Source: Promicromonospora sukumoe (GTDB lineage: Bacteria; Actinomycetota; Actinomycetes; Actinomycetales; Cellulomonadaceae). Taken from it: a DNA stretch of 64,000 bases. Under the pieces are notes generated by a model that saw only the letters and a list, made by a program, of their open reading frames with translations, was not told the origin of the DNA and did no database searches. A program made the position numbers and the translations under genes. The stretch lies in the NCBI RefSeq assembly GCF_014137995.1, contig NZ_JACGWV010000001.1, positions 3,224,001 through 3,288,000 on the forward strand, written 5' to 3'. This document shows, piece after piece, positions 41,772 to 49,988 of the stretch (position 1 is the stretch's first letter; each line of letters opens with the position of its first letter).

Positions 41772-41805
41772 CCGATAACATAGCATTGCCGTGTTATGTT
41801 ATCGG
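41772..41805 (+). promoter_or_regulatory. TetR-type operator before ridA
   Basis: CCGATAACATA (41772-41782) and its exact complement TATGTTATCGG (41795-41805) flank a 12-bp spacer. TGTTAT also occurs at 41792-41797, giving overlapping half-sites. The dyad is 38 bp before the ridA ATG, in the expected promoter position. The half-site ATAG/TATG theme recurs at the tetR promoter (42877-42889). Confidence 0.7.
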
Positions 41806-41842
41806 TGTCCGCAGGGAGAGACACACAGGAAGAGGCAAGGCC

Positions 41843-42250
41843 ATGACCGTGAAGCTGGTACACCCCGAAGGCGTCAACCGGGTCGACGTCCACCACCAGG
41901 TCGCCGAGACGCAGGGCTCGCGCACCGTGTACCTCGCGGGGCAGGTGTCCTGGGACACCGAGGGCAACCTCGTGGGCGCGGGCGACGTGGCCGCACAGGC
42001 CGAGCAGGCGTACCTCAACATCGCCGCCGCGCTCGACGCGGTCGGGGCGACGGCGGCCGACCTCGCCAAGGTCACCGTCTACATCGTCGAGCTCGACGCC
42101 GAGAAGGCCGAGCAGTTCGTCGTCGGCCGCGAGCGCGCGGCCGCCACCCTCGGCGTCGAGCTCCAGCAGCCGAGCACCTGGATCGGCGTCACCGCGCTGG
42201 CCGCGCCGGGCTACCTCGTCGAGGTCGACGCCATCGCCGTCCTGCCCTGA
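41843..42250 (+). CDS. RidA/YjgF-family protein
   Basis: A 135-residue protein. VYLAGQVSWDTEGNLVGAGDVAAQAEQAYLNIAAALDAVGA and VTVYIVELDAE, then ERAAATLGVELQQPSTWIGVTALAAPGYLVEVDAIAVLP follow the RidA family. RidA proper deaminates reactive enamines and imines; the Arg that binds the carboxylate in RidA (…RxA/P) is not in its usual context here, so a sister subfamily is likely. AGGAAGAGG precedes ATG 41843. It ends within the 3' end of the converging tetR gene (40-bp overlap), and its promoter carries a matching dyad. Confidence 0.85.
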   Translation: MTVKLVHPEGVNRVDVHHQVAETQGSRTVYLAGQVSWDTEGNLVGAGDVAAQAEQAYLNIAAALDAVGATAADLAKVTVYIVELDAEKAEQFVVGRERAAATLGVELQQPSTWIGVTALAAPGYLVEVDAIAVLP

Positions 42251-42864
42251 GGCGGCCGTAGCGCGGCCCAGCCGGCCTCGACCGAGCGCCGGCACACCGC
42301 GGGATCGTCGCCGGCGGCGACGATCACCGCGGTGAGGAGCGGGATGCCCGAGGCGAGGGTGCGCCGTGAGGCGACCCGGCTGACGACGAGCGACACGATG
42401 CCATGGCAGACGGTCCAGACCTCGGTGGCGAGCCGCTCGGGGTCCGTGTCCTCGGCGATCCGGCCGGCGTCGTGACAGCGGCGCGCGGCCCGCACGAGGT
42501 ACCCGAGGGTCGCCTCGGCGGCCTCGACGTCCTCCAGCTCGACGGTCGCGTCGAACATGACGCGGTACAGGTCGGGGTGCTCCAGGGCGTTGACCGCGTA
42601 GGCAGCCACCCCGGCCACGAGGTCCTCGACGGGGTCCTCAGGGACGGCGAGCTTCTCGAACCGGGCCGCCAGCAGCGTGAAGCCCTCCTGGCGCAGCGCG
42701 CGCCACACCCCGTCCATCCCGCCGAAGTAGGTGTAGACCGCCATGGTCGAGACCCCGGTGCCGTCGACGAGGGACCGCAGCGTGATGGGCTCCCGCTCGC
42801 GCAGCATCCGCGCCGCGCGCTCCAGGAGCAGGGTCCGGACGGCCGGGTCCTTTTGCCTCGCCAT
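42211..42864 (-). CDS. TetR-family transcriptional regulator (WHG C-terminal domain)
   Basis: A 217-residue repressor. The N-terminal HTH is MLREREPITLRSLVDGTGVSTMAVYTYFGGMDGVWRAL. The C-terminal half has a ligand/dimer domain of the WHG type (AYAVNALEHPDLYRVMF, VWTVCHGIVSLVVSR). A TAGAAT box at 42872-42877 lies seven bases before the ATG, implying a leaderless mRNA, and ATAG-N5-CTAT overlaps it. It converges on and overlaps ridA by 40 bp; both promoters carry dyads with similar half-sites, so it probably represses ridA and itself. Confidence 0.87.
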   Translation of the reverse strand: MARQKDPAVRTLLLERAARMLREREPITLRSLVDGTGVSTMAVYTYFGGMDGVWRALRQEGFTLLAARFEKLAVPEDPVEDLVAGVAAYAVNALEHPDLYRVMFDATVELEDVEAAEATLGYLVRAARRCHDAGRIAEDTDPERLATEVWTVCHGIVSLVVSRVASRRTLASGIPLLTAVIVAAGDDPAVCRRSVEAGWAALRPPQGRTAMASTSTR

Positions 42865-42871
42865 GCCGGTG

Positions 42872-42889
42872 ATTCTATAGCATCACTAT
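42872..42889 (-). promoter_or_regulatory. tetR promoter with overlapping half-sites
   Basis: On the minus strand TAGAAT (42877-42872) serves as a -10 box seven bases before the tetR ATG. The dyad ATAG-CATCA-CTAT (42877-42889) overlaps it and the stop codon of the upstream HAD gene. This suggests autorepression. Confidence 0.5.
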
Positions 42890-43749
42890 GAAAAGGCTGG
42901 CCTGGTGTCGGAGTGCAGGGCGTCGGCGTGGAGCGTGTCAGCGTGCAGGGCGTCGAGGGCGACGGCGGCCCCGTGCTCGTCAAAGGTTCCGGTGACGGCG
43001 TCGGCCGCTTCCCGCACCACCGCGGGCGCGTGCCCCATCGCCACGGCGTGGGCGGCCCACCGGAACATCTCCAGGTCGTTCCGCCCGTCGCCGATCGCCA
43101 CCGTCCGCGAGGGCTCGACACCGAGGTTGGCCCGCACCTTCTCCAGCGCCGTCGCCTTGCTCAGCCCCGGGCCCGTGACGTCCAGCCAGTCCTCCTCGGC
43201 GAGCACGGCGGAGAGCCCGGCGGCCCGGACCGGCTCCGCCAGCCGCCCGGCACCGGGCCCGCGCAGCACGAGCCGGGTCGTCTCCCGCCCCGCCAGGTCT
43301 CGTGCGGAGACGATCTGCTGCGCGCCGTTGAGCTGCCCCGTGGGAAACAGGTGCGTCACGTCGTAGCCCCAGCCCACCCGCTCCGCGGCGATCTGCAGGC
43401 CGGGAAGCTCGGCGCGCGACGACCGGACGACGGGCCCCGGGTCGAAGTTCTGCACGTCGTCGAGCTCGTAGCCACGCCGGGTCCGCGGGTCCAGGCGGAC
43501 GGTGACCGCACCGTTCGAGGCGACCGCCCAGCCCTCGGCGAGCCCCAGCGACCTCGCGATCGGCAGCACGCCGACCAGGGATCGCCCCGATGACAGCACC
43601 ACGTGATGGCCGGCGGCGACGAACCGGGCGATCGCGTCGCGCACGGACCGGTCGATCTGCATCGTGGCCGGCCGCGCCAGCGTGCCGTCGATGTCGAGCG
43701 CGGCCAGGAGCGGCTGGCGTCGTTGGTCGTCCTGCTCGTTCATGGTCAT
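42886..43749 (-). CDS. HAD-superfamily (Cof-type) phosphatase
   Basis: A 287-residue hydrolase. Motif I is ALDIDGTLARP, motif II is VVLSSGRSL, and motifs III/IV are in LSKATALEKVRANLGV and VAIGDGRNDLEMFRWA, with the C2B cap of Cof-type sugar phosphatases between them. It likely dephosphorylates sugar phosphates or nucleotides in the cytosol. The C-terminus carries a short repeat of the type LHADTLHADALHSDT. Two nearby ATGs (43749 and 43743) are equally plausible. It runs into tetR with 21 bp between. Confidence 0.85.
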   Translation of the reverse strand: MTMNEQDDQRRQPLLAALDIDGTLARPATMQIDRSVRDAIARFVAAGHHVVLSSGRSLVGVLPIARSLGLAEGWAVASNGAVTVRLDPRTRRGYELDDVQNFDPGPVVRSSRAELPGLQIAAERVGWGYDVTHLFPTGQLNGAQQIVSARDLAGRETTRLVLRGPGAGRLAEPVRAAGLSAVLAEEDWLDVTGPGLSKATALEKVRANLGVEPSRTVAIGDGRNDLEMFRWAAHAVAMGHAPAVVREAADAVTGTFDEHGAAVALDALHADTLHADALHSDTRPAFS

Positions 43750-43948
43750 GGTCGCTTTCGGTGGGGTCGCACGGACGGGAGCCGATCCAGGGGTTCGACG
43801 CCGACTGCGGTTTGGCGTTGCCCTGTCGCGAATTTCGGCTCTCATGAGGTCAATCCAAGGTCCGATGCGCCGCTCAGAACACCCTGCGCAGGCGTGAGGC
43901 TCGTGGCAGGATTTCCCCGTCTCACCGGGAGATGTGGAGGGGGCGACC

Positions 43949-44992
43949 ATGAAGACGCGCAGCAGGAAAGCCGAGCAGCGTGCCCTGGCCGAACAGCTGC
44001 GCGCCGAACAACGGACGTGGTCCGAGATCGCGATGGTCTTCACCGGACGTTTCGGCGTGAACCTTCGGGCGGCGCTACGCATGGTGCACGGCTGGAGCCA
44101 GCAGGACGCTGCGGACAGGTGGAACGAGCGCTGGCCGGACGACCCCAAGACGTTCAAGAACTTCTCGTACTGGGAACAGTGGCCGGCGCCGACCGGTCAC
44201 GCTCCCTCGCTCGACGTCCTCGCGCGCCTCGCCGAGCTCTACGAGTGCGCCCTGTCGGACCTGGTCAGGGACTGCGCGGACTTCCGGCACCGCGATGCGA
44301 CGTTCCGCGACGTCCGGGCGCTCCAGACCCTTTCCCAGGACTTGTCCCCCGACGACGATGCCCGGGACACGACCCAGGTGGAACTGAGCGGCCTCCTGGC
44401 TTCGCTGGACCAGATGGACGTGAGCGAGCTGGCGCGTCTGACGACCGCGTGGGCGGTCCGTTCCGGCGCTCCGGACACGCGGCGTTCGGTCCTGCTCAAG
44501 CTCTCGGCCGGCCTGTCCCTGGCGGCAGCGTCCACGCCGCTGGCGGGCGCTGACCCAGCCGCCGCGCCAGGCATGTCAACCACCGAGAGCGGCGTCGAAG
44601 GAATCTGGCACTCGCAGTACCGGTACCGCAGCTCCAGCCAGGACGAGGAACAAGTCGACGAGCACTACGTGGTTGCTCGCCAGCACGGCACGCGGTGGAT
44701 CGCCCAAGGACTGCCGCACTCGACCGGCTCGCAGATCCGGCTGGAGCTGGCACTCGACCCTCCGGTCGCGACGGGCACGTGGCGCGAGACGACCGCTCCG
44801 GACGGCCGATACCGCGGAGCGAGCTACCACGGTGCGCTCCAGATGGTGATAGATCCCAGTGGCCGCAGCATGCACGGCATGTGGCTCGGGTTCGGACGCA
44901 GATTCAGCGTGAACGCCGGCGAGTGGACCCTGACCTGGCAGGAAGGATCGACCAGCAGAGCCGCCCAACGCGACTTCTACGACCGCGCCTGA
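43949..44992 (+). CDS. HTH protein with C-terminal beta domain, unknown function
   Basis: A 347-residue protein. The N-terminal third has an XRE-like helical segment (NLRAALRMVHGWSQQDAADRWN, then SYWEQWP and LDVLARLAELYECALSDLV). A central hydrophobic Ala/Leu stretch (LLKLSAGLSLAAASTPLAGA) resembles a signal or membrane anchor. The C-terminal 120 residues (GIWHSQYRYRSSSQDEEQ, GTRWIAQGLPHS, TGTWRETTAPDG) form a beta-rich lipocalin-like domain. This layout recurs in streptomycetes, in my recollection, with unknown role. GGAGGGGG precedes ATG 43949. It overlaps the converging PLP gene by 16 bp. Confidence 0.7.
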   Translation: MKTRSRKAEQRALAEQLRAEQRTWSEIAMVFTGRFGVNLRAALRMVHGWSQQDAADRWNERWPDDPKTFKNFSYWEQWPAPTGHAPSLDVLARLAELYECALSDLVRDCADFRHRDATFRDVRALQTLSQDLSPDDDARDTTQVELSGLLASLDQMDVSELARLTTAWAVRSGAPDTRRSVLLKLSAGLSLAAASTPLAGADPAAAPGMSTTESGVEGIWHSQYRYRSSSQDEEQVDEHYVVARQHGTRWIAQGLPHSTGSQIRLELALDPPVATGTWRETTAPDGRYRGASYHGALQMVIDPSGRSMHGMWLGFGRRFSVNAGEWTLTWQEGSTSRAAQRDFYDRA

Positions 44993-45876
44993 GTATCGAA
45001 GTCGGGCCCGGTGATCACCGCGACGATCCGCGTCCCGACCGGGAACTCGCCCTTCGCAGCAAGGTCGTAGATCCCGTACATCATCTTGGCGACGTAGACC
45101 CAGTCCAGCCGCAGTCCGTGGCGACCAAGGAAATCGTCGACGAACGCGCCCAGCTCCGGCGTGGACTTCGCGTACCCACCGAAGTGGTAGCCGGTCTCGA
45201 CCTGCCAGTTCACGGTCGCCTCACCAAGCGCGTCGCGCTGGAGGGCAGCGACGTCGTCGGAGAGAAAGCCCCCGCCCTTCAGCGACGAGAAGCCGAGGGC
45301 ACGCTGCCCAGGCCCGAGCCCGGCCGCGAGGCCGGCCAGAGTGCCGCCGGTACCGACCCCGCAGCAGACGACGTCGAAACCCTCCGTGATCTCGCCGACC
45401 ATTTCGGCGCACCCACGAACCGCCAGCGCATTGCTGCCGCCCTCGGGCACCAGGTAGAAGTCGCCGAACTCAGCGTGCAGCCGATCCGTCACCTCTCGGT
45501 CCGTCTTGCGGCGATAGGTCTGACGGTCCAGGTAGGTCAGCCGCATCCCATGGTCGACGGCGAACTGCAGCGACGGGTTCAGCGGGTCGTACGCCTCGCC
45601 CCGGATCACGCCGATCGTCTCGAAACCGAACAACGCCCCGGCCGCAGCTACTGCCCGGACGTGGTTGGAGTACGCGCCGCCGAAGGTCAGCAGCTTCGAG
45701 GCACCTGCCGTGCGAGCAGCTTCGAGGTTGTACTTGAGCTTGCGCCATTTGTTGCCCGGCAGGTCCGGATGGATCAGGTCGTCCCGCTTGAGCAGAAGTC
45801 GCACACCTGCTGCGTCGAGGCGCTCGTCGTCCAGTACCTCGACCGGAGACGGGAGCAGCAGCGCGGGCACAGACAT
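44977..45876 (-). CDS. ACC deaminase/D-cysteine desulfhydrase-like PLP enzyme
   Basis: A 299-residue fold type II PLP enzyme. LLLKRDDLIHPDLPGNKWRKLKYN carries the PLP lysine, KLLTFGGAYSNHVRAVAAAG the substrate loop, and VVCCGVGTGGTLAGLAAGL the phosphate-binding loop. Family members split D-cysteine to pyruvate, ammonia and sulfide or deaminate 1-aminocyclopropane-1-carboxylate; the two are hard to tell apart by eye. It is monocistronic on the minus strand, ending within the 3' end of the HTH gene. Its upstream region holds the palindromes preceding the 27-residue peptide gene. Confidence 0.85.
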   Translation of the reverse strand: MSVPALLLPSPVEVLDDERLDAAGVRLLLKRDDLIHPDLPGNKWRKLKYNLEAARTAGASKLLTFGGAYSNHVRAVAAAGALFGFETIGVIRGEAYDPLNPSLQFAVDHGMRLTYLDRQTYRRKTDREVTDRLHAEFGDFYLVPEGGSNALAVRGCAEMVGEITEGFDVVCCGVGTGGTLAGLAAGLGPGQRALGFSSLKGGGFLSDDVAALQRDALGEATVNWQVETGYHFGGYAKSTPELGAFVDDFLGRHGLRLDWVYVAKMMYGIYDLAAKGEFPVGTRIVAVITGPDFDTQARS

Positions 45877-45966
45877 GCTGGAAGTCTGGCACGCCGGTGG
45901 CTGCCCTGATCCGAGGCATCCCCCTCACGTCCATGCCCGCGGATCGACGCGCCCCTCCGCTATCAC

Positions 45967-45986
45967 AGCGCGAATCATTTCGCGCT
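45967..45986. repeat. Perfect dyad between the PLP gene and the small peptide gene
   Basis: AGCGCGAA-TCAT-TTCGCGCT, eight-base arms around a four-base centre. It lies about 90 bp upstream of the PLP gene start and 130 bp upstream of the peptide ATG, in a locally AT-richer segment. It could be an operator for either divergent unit. Confidence 0.5.
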
Positions 45987-46064
45987 TTAAGCACCAATAT
46001 CCCTTTCACGTTGCAGTGTCCGCGTCGCGTACTTAACGTATGGAATGCGAACACACCGTTCGAC

Positions 46065-46085
46065 TCACTGGACGTCGTCCAGTGA
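46065..46085 (+). promoter_or_regulatory. 21-bp perfect palindrome before the small peptide gene
   Basis: TCACTGGACG-T-CGTCCAGTGA, ten-base arms with a single central base, ending 30 bp before the peptide ATG. In the transcript it would form a hairpin only with difficulty (one-base loop), so a DNA-binding dimer is the more natural reader. Confidence 0.6.
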
Positions 46086-46115
46086 TCCCCATTGTGTGAA
46101 AGGAACACAGCTCCA

Positions 46116-46199
46116 ATGAGCCTCGTCGACATCATCTCGCACCTGCTGGACAACCTCGGCTGCACCCTCGAGCAGGTTCTGCAGCTGCTGGGTCTCTGA
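46116..46199 (+). CDS. 27-residue peptide gene, unknown function
   Basis: A short frame beginning MSLVDIISHL, with 27 residues, ten leucines or so and a single cysteine (C16). Wheel-like spacing of Leu/Ile/Val against Asp/Glu/Gln/His suggests one amphipathic helix. AAAGGAA lies about ten bases before the ATG, a 21-bp palindrome lies 30 bp before it, and a 15-bp terminator hairpin with a GTTCGTTGT tail follows 77 bp after the stop, so the unit looks like a genuine small transcript. No known family is recognised. A leaderless bacteriocin, a signal or a regulatory peptide are all possible. Confidence 0.55.
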   Translation: MSLVDIISHLLDNLGCTLEQVLQLLGL

Positions 46200-46276
46200 C
46201 CTGGTGCGATACCGCTGATCAGGTAGGCCCCGTCCGGGACTGCCGATAGCGGCGCTGGATCACTCCCCCAGCAGAA

Positions 46277-46311
46277 GAGCTCCCCTCGCGGGTATTCCGC
46301 GAGGGGAGCTC
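46277..46311 (+). terminator. Terminator of the small peptide transcript
   Basis: GAGCTCCCCTCGCGG (46277-46291) pairs perfectly with 46297-46311 around the loop GTATT and is followed by GTTCGTTGT, a partial T-rich tail. It is one of the strongest intrinsic terminators in the window. Confidence 0.85.
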
Positions 46312-46320
46312 GTTCGTTGT

Positions 46321-46354
46321 GCGCTCACGCAATGCGGGTTGCGCTCACGCAATG
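46321..46354. repeat. Tandem 14-bp repeat with internal dyads
   Basis: GCGCTCACGCAATG occurs twice, at 46321-46334 and 46341-46354, with a 20-bp period. Each copy contains a dyad around CTCA (the second is TTGCG-CTCA-CGCAA). It lies in a gap between the terminator and the 3' end of the DUF1877 gene, next to CTTATAAG (46388-46395). Purpose unknown. Confidence 0.6.
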
Positions 46355-46447
46355 TTTACCGCTCCCGGTGGACAATTCCTTGGGCCTCTTATAAGCACCT
46401 GGGAATGCATTTCGCCGCGGCGCACGCGACCAGCCGGGGCCAGCCGC

Positions 46448-46945
46448 TCAGTCGATCCAGACGAGCATGCCCATCCCGGCGTCGGAGGCCTCGGCGAAGA
46501 ACTCCGTGAGTCGCTTCAGGTGTCCGACGAGGTAGTCCTTGCCGTCCTCCTGGGCCCACGCACCCTGCGGGTAGACGTCGGCCTCGACGAGGTCGGCGGA
46601 CGGCACCGCGTCCACCGCGGCCTGCGCGTCCAGGCCGCCGAGCGCCGTCGACAGTTCCGCGACCCGCTCCACACTCAGCCACGACGGCGGCCCATAACCC
46701 CAGTCGTCCGCGTCCGGCACGGGCTGGTCCCCGTAGACGACGGCGGCCGGCACACCAGCGCGTTGCAGCACGAAAACCAGCCCGTGCCACGCCTTGTCGA
46801 TGTCCATCAGGCGCTGGTCCGGTTCCGCGCCCGCATCCTGCAGGTCCCACAGCTCGTCGATGAGGTCCCGGATCGCCTCCGGGTCCGCCAGTGCCAGGTC
46901 AAGGTCGTGCGGCGCGAGGCGCATGTACTCGCCGATCATGCTCAT
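46448..46945 (-). CDS. DUF1877 (YfbM-like) protein
   Basis: A 165-residue protein: MSMIGEYMRLAPHDLDLALADPEAI at the start, then LMDIDKAWHGLVFVLQ, VYGDQPVPDADDWGYGPPSWLSVERVAELSTAL and LVWID at the end, all characteristic of DUF1877. The family is widespread and uncharacterised; the fold is alpha/beta and cytosolic. ATG 46945 is used, matching the conserved MxMIGxYxRL start; an upstream in-frame start adds 15 unconserved residues. Confidence 0.8.
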   Translation of the reverse strand: MSMIGEYMRLAPHDLDLALADPEAIRDLIDELWDLQDAGAEPDQRLMDIDKAWHGLVFVLQRAGVPAAVVYGDQPVPDADDWGYGPPSWLSVERVAELSTALGGLDAQAAVDAVPSADLVEADVYPQGAWAQEDGKDYLVGHLKRLTEFFAEASDAGMGMLVWID

Positions 46946-47009
46946 GCTCCGCACGGTACGGGCACCCACTGACACGACCGGCGGGCACAACCCTCGCCGG
47001 GCCAGGGCC

Positions 47010-47495
47010 TCAGCTCCCGAACGTCTCCAGCAGCGTCGACCGCTCCGCGTCGGTGAGGTTGGTCGCGATCAGCTTGCCCCGCATGCCGTGGAAGCGTTCG
47101 CCCACGCGGTCGATGTCGCCGTCCTGGGTCACGGCGAACAGCGCGGACGTGCCGACCGTGACCTGTTCCCGGATCGTCTCCAGCTGCGTCTTGTCGATGC
47201 CGACGGCCTCCGTGTGTTTGGCCAGGGCTCCGATCGCCGCACCGGCGGCAGCGCCGATGAGCGGCATGAAGAACAGGGTGCCCAGGAGCAGCCCCCAGAA
47301 CGCGCCCCACCCGGTGCCGCGCCACTCGCCCTCGTGGGCCTGCTTGGTGGTAGGGGTCGCCTGCCCGACGGGCCAGGACACCACGGCGTGGTCGACGACC
47401 GTGATCAGCCCTTCCGAGGCCGCCTGCTTGAGGTTCGAGGCCGCGGCCTGCGCGCCCTCGGGGTCGTCGAACTTCCAGACGGTGAACGTGGTCAT
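47010..47495 (-). CDS. DUF1269 membrane-associated protein
   Basis: A 161-residue protein of the DUF1269 family: MTTFTVWKFDDPEGAQAAASNLKQA, then VVSWPVGQATPTTKQAHE, a glycine/alanine-rich hydrophobic hairpin (WGAFWGLLLGTLFFMPLIGAAAGAAIGAL) and a C-terminal ferredoxin-like half (SALFAVTQDGDIDRV). Members are presumed membrane-associated and are often stress-linked. ATG 47495 has GAGG five bases upstream; an ATG four codons earlier abuts its ribosome site and is less likely. Confidence 0.8.
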   Translation of the reverse strand: MTTFTVWKFDDPEGAQAAASNLKQAASEGLITVVDHAVVSWPVGQATPTTKQAHEGEWRGTGWGAFWGLLLGTLFFMPLIGAAAGAAIGALAKHTEAVGIDKTQLETIREQVTVGTSALFAVTQDGDIDRVGERFHGMRGKLIATNLTDAERSTLLETFGS

Positions 47496-47683
47496 CGTGA
47501 TCCTCATCCTCCTGGCACGATCGAGCGCCCCCGCCTCTCGATCGTCGCACCGGCTCCCGCGCCGCGCTTGCCGAACAGATCCGGGGCCGCCGGGCCGGCA
47601 CCGGGCGCGACGGAGCCCGATCGTCAGCCTCCGTTAGGCCGCGCGTCACCCCGGCGCCAGACGACGGCGCCACGATCTCACCC

Positions 47684-49540
47684 GTGGAAAACAGCCTCTC
47701 CCGCCGGTCCCTGTTCCGGGCAGCAGCCGCCGTCCCGATCCTGTCGGCAGCTGCCGCCGGGACGACGCCGGCCACCGCCGCAGCCGCGCCGTCGGCGACG
47801 ACCCCGCACGGCGGGCGCCCCGACACGACCGCCCAGCGGTTCACCATCGCCGTCCTCCCCGACACGCAGTACCTGCTGGACGACGGCGGTTCCGACGCCG
47901 AGCCCGTGCGTGCCACGCTGCGTCACCTCGACCGCGAGCGCGCGCAGGACAACATCGTCTTCATGACGCAGCTCGGTGACGTGACCGAGCACGGCACCGA
48001 GACCGAGATGCGTGCCGCGAGCCGCGCGTTCGACGCCGCCGGCCGCCTCCCGTACAGCGTGCTGGCGGGCAACCACGACGTCAGCGGCGACGACCAGCGC
48101 GGCGACTCGCCGTACCTGCGCACGTTCGGACCCCAGCGTTTCCGCCGGATGGAGACCTACGGCGGTTCCTCCCCCGACGGCTACAACAGCTACCACGTGG
48201 TCCGCGGCGGCGGCCGGGAGTGGCTGGTCCTGGCGCTGGACTGGCGCCTGTCCGACGCCGGGCTGGCCTGGACCCAGGGTGTGCTCGACGAGCACGCCGC
48301 GCTGCCCGCGATCCTGACGACGCACGACCTGGTCTGGGCCGAGGACGACGGCACGGCCCACCTCTCCGACAACGGCCAGCGCCTCTGGGACCGCCTCATC
48401 AAGGGCAACGACCAGATCTTCCTCGCGCTCGGCGGGCACTACTGGCCGTCGGGCCGCACGACGCTGACGAACGACGCCGGCCACCCCGTGCACCTGCACA
48501 TCACCAACTACCAGGACCGTTACTACGGCGGCGCGGGCATGGTGCGGTACTACGGCTTCGACCTGGCGCGCGGCGTGATCGACGTCGAGACGTTCTCGCC
48601 CTGGCTGCTCGCCAAGGACGAGCCGACGCCGCTGGAGGCGGAGCACGTCGAGCTGAGCGGCGACGTCGACCGGTTCACCGTCGAGATCGACTTCGACGAG
48701 CGCTTCGCGGCGTTCGCGCCGCCGGTGCTGCCCGCGCCGCTGCCGCCGTCGGCCGTGATGCCGCGCGGCACGGTCGCGTACTGGCGCTTCGACGAGGCCG
48801 GACTGGCCGCGGCGGGGTCGGACGGCGCTCACGTGGCACCCGGCACCGTGGCCCGCGACCTCACCGGGAACGGCAACGACCTGACCTCCGAGCTGCTGCA
48901 CACCAGCGACCGGAACGCGCTGACCTGGTCGGCCGAGCACCACGACGCGCAGCCGGCCCGCGCCAGCCTGCGGTTCGACGGCGGCAAGTCCCCCGACCGC
49001 GGCGCCGTGCTGCGGACCGGGCCGGACGCGCCGGTGAACAGCGCGACGTTCGAGTCCGGCTACACGATCGAGACGTTCCTCAAGCTGCCCGAGCCCTTCG
49101 AGGGCGACCACTCCTGGATGGGCATCCTGAGCTGGGAGGGCCGCGCGGGCGACGCCGGCAAGCACAGCGGATGGTCCGACGACGAGCCCACGTGCAGCCT
49201 CAACCTGTCGGGCGAGCGGTTCCTGCAGTTCGTCGTCTACCCCGTGCCCGTCGACGCCGACCCGACGTCGTGGAGCCACGCGATCCCGGTGGGCCGCTGG
49301 ATGCACGTCGCGCTCGTCAACGACGGCCGGCACACGGTGATGTACGTGGACGGCTCCAAGATCGTGCGCAACGCCGCCGAGGAGTCGCGCGGCATCTCCA
49401 CGCTCGGCAAGCCGTTCGCGATCGGCGGCACGCAGTCCGCCGAGAAGTACGGGCAGGGCTTCTACGGCTGGATCGGCGACACCCGGATCGTGTCGCGCGC
49501 CCTGCGCCCGAACCAGTTCCTCACGGCGCGGGGTCGCTGA
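47684..49540 (+). CDS. Tat-exported metallophosphoesterase with LamG domain
   Basis: A 618-residue secreted protein. It has a twin-arginine-like signal (LSRRSLFRAAAAVPILSAAAA), a calcineurin-like phosphoesterase domain (about 48-300) with LPDTQYLLD, QLGDVTEHG, LAGNHDVSG, TTHDLVW and LGGHYWPSG as metal-ligand motifs, and a LamG-like concanavalin fold (about 360-610, VAYWRFDEAG to GWIGDTRIVSRAL). It may cleave phosphate esters or phosphodiesters outside the cell. CACGAT (47671-47676) lies seven bases before GTG 47684, suggesting a leaderless transcript. It overlaps the converging gene by 20 bp. Confidence 0.85.
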   Translation: MENSLSRRSLFRAAAAVPILSAAAAGTTPATAAAAPSATTPHGGRPDTTAQRFTIAVLPDTQYLLDDGGSDAEPVRATLRHLDRERAQDNIVFMTQLGDVTEHGTETEMRAASRAFDAAGRLPYSVLAGNHDVSGDDQRGDSPYLRTFGPQRFRRMETYGGSSPDGYNSYHVVRGGGREWLVLALDWRLSDAGLAWTQGVLDEHAALPAILTTHDLVWAEDDGTAHLSDNGQRLWDRLIKGNDQIFLALGGHYWPSGRTTLTNDAGHPVHLHITNYQDRYYGGAGMVRYYGFDLARGVIDVETFSPWLLAKDEPTPLEAEHVELSGDVDRFTVEIDFDERFAAFAPPVLPAPLPPSAVMPRGTVAYWRFDEAGLAAAGSDGAHVAPGTVARDLTGNGNDLTSELLHTSDRNALTWSAEHHDAQPARASLRFDGGKSPDRGAVLRTGPDAPVNSATFESGYTIETFLKLPEPFEGDHSWMGILSWEGRAGDAGKHSGWSDDEPTCSLNLSGERFLQFVVYPVPVDADPTSWSHAIPVGRWMHVALVNDGRHTVMYVDGSKIVRNAAEESRGISTLGKPFAIGGTQSAEKYGQGFYGWIGDTRIVSRALRPNQFLTARGR

Positions 49541-49949
49541 CCCGCGCGTCGAGGTACGTCCGGACCCGGGCCAGCAGCAGGTCGCACCGGGCGACCGTGG
49601 GCGGGCTGTCACCCAGCCCGTCCCGGTCCAGGACCCGCCGCTCCGTCACGACGGAGCCTGGCGGGAACTGCTGCCAGGTCAGGTCGACCGCGAGCACGCC
49701 GACGTCGGTCGGCACCTCGTTCCAGAAGTGGACCTCGTCGCGGTACCGGGTCCGGACGACGCCCTTGACGATCTCGGCCGCCGGGAGGAAGTGCTGCACC
49801 ACGCGCGACGTCGGGTAGCACTGGCCGAGGGCCGGGTTGCCCTCTTCCCGGACGCCGCCGTACGACGTCCGCTCGTCCCAGGACGCCTCCAGCGCCTCGC
49901 GCAGCGCGACGAGGTCGACCGGGGTCGGCGGCACGTCGATGGTGGTCAC
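49521..49949 (-). CDS. YunG-like protein
   Basis: A 142-residue protein resembling the YunG family: LREALEASWDERTSYGG, GQCYPTSRVVQHFLPAAEIVKGVV, HFWNEVP and VLAVDLTWQQFPPGS are in the family order, with the invariant-looking Cys in GQCYPTS. This group is distantly like cysteine-protease folds but its activity is unknown. GTG 49949 is preferred because AAAGG lies eight bases upstream; GTG 49955 is too close to it. Confidence 0.7.
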   Translation of the reverse strand: MTTIDVPPTPVDLVALREALEASWDERTSYGGVREEGNPALGQCYPTSRVVQHFLPAAEIVKGVVRTRYRDEVHFWNEVPTDVGVLAVDLTWQQFPPGSVVTERRVLDRDGLGDSPPTVARCDLLLARVRTYLDARVSDPAP

Positions 49950-49988
49950 CCGCACAACCTTTCACCCGCCCGCTGCGTCGTAGGGGGT

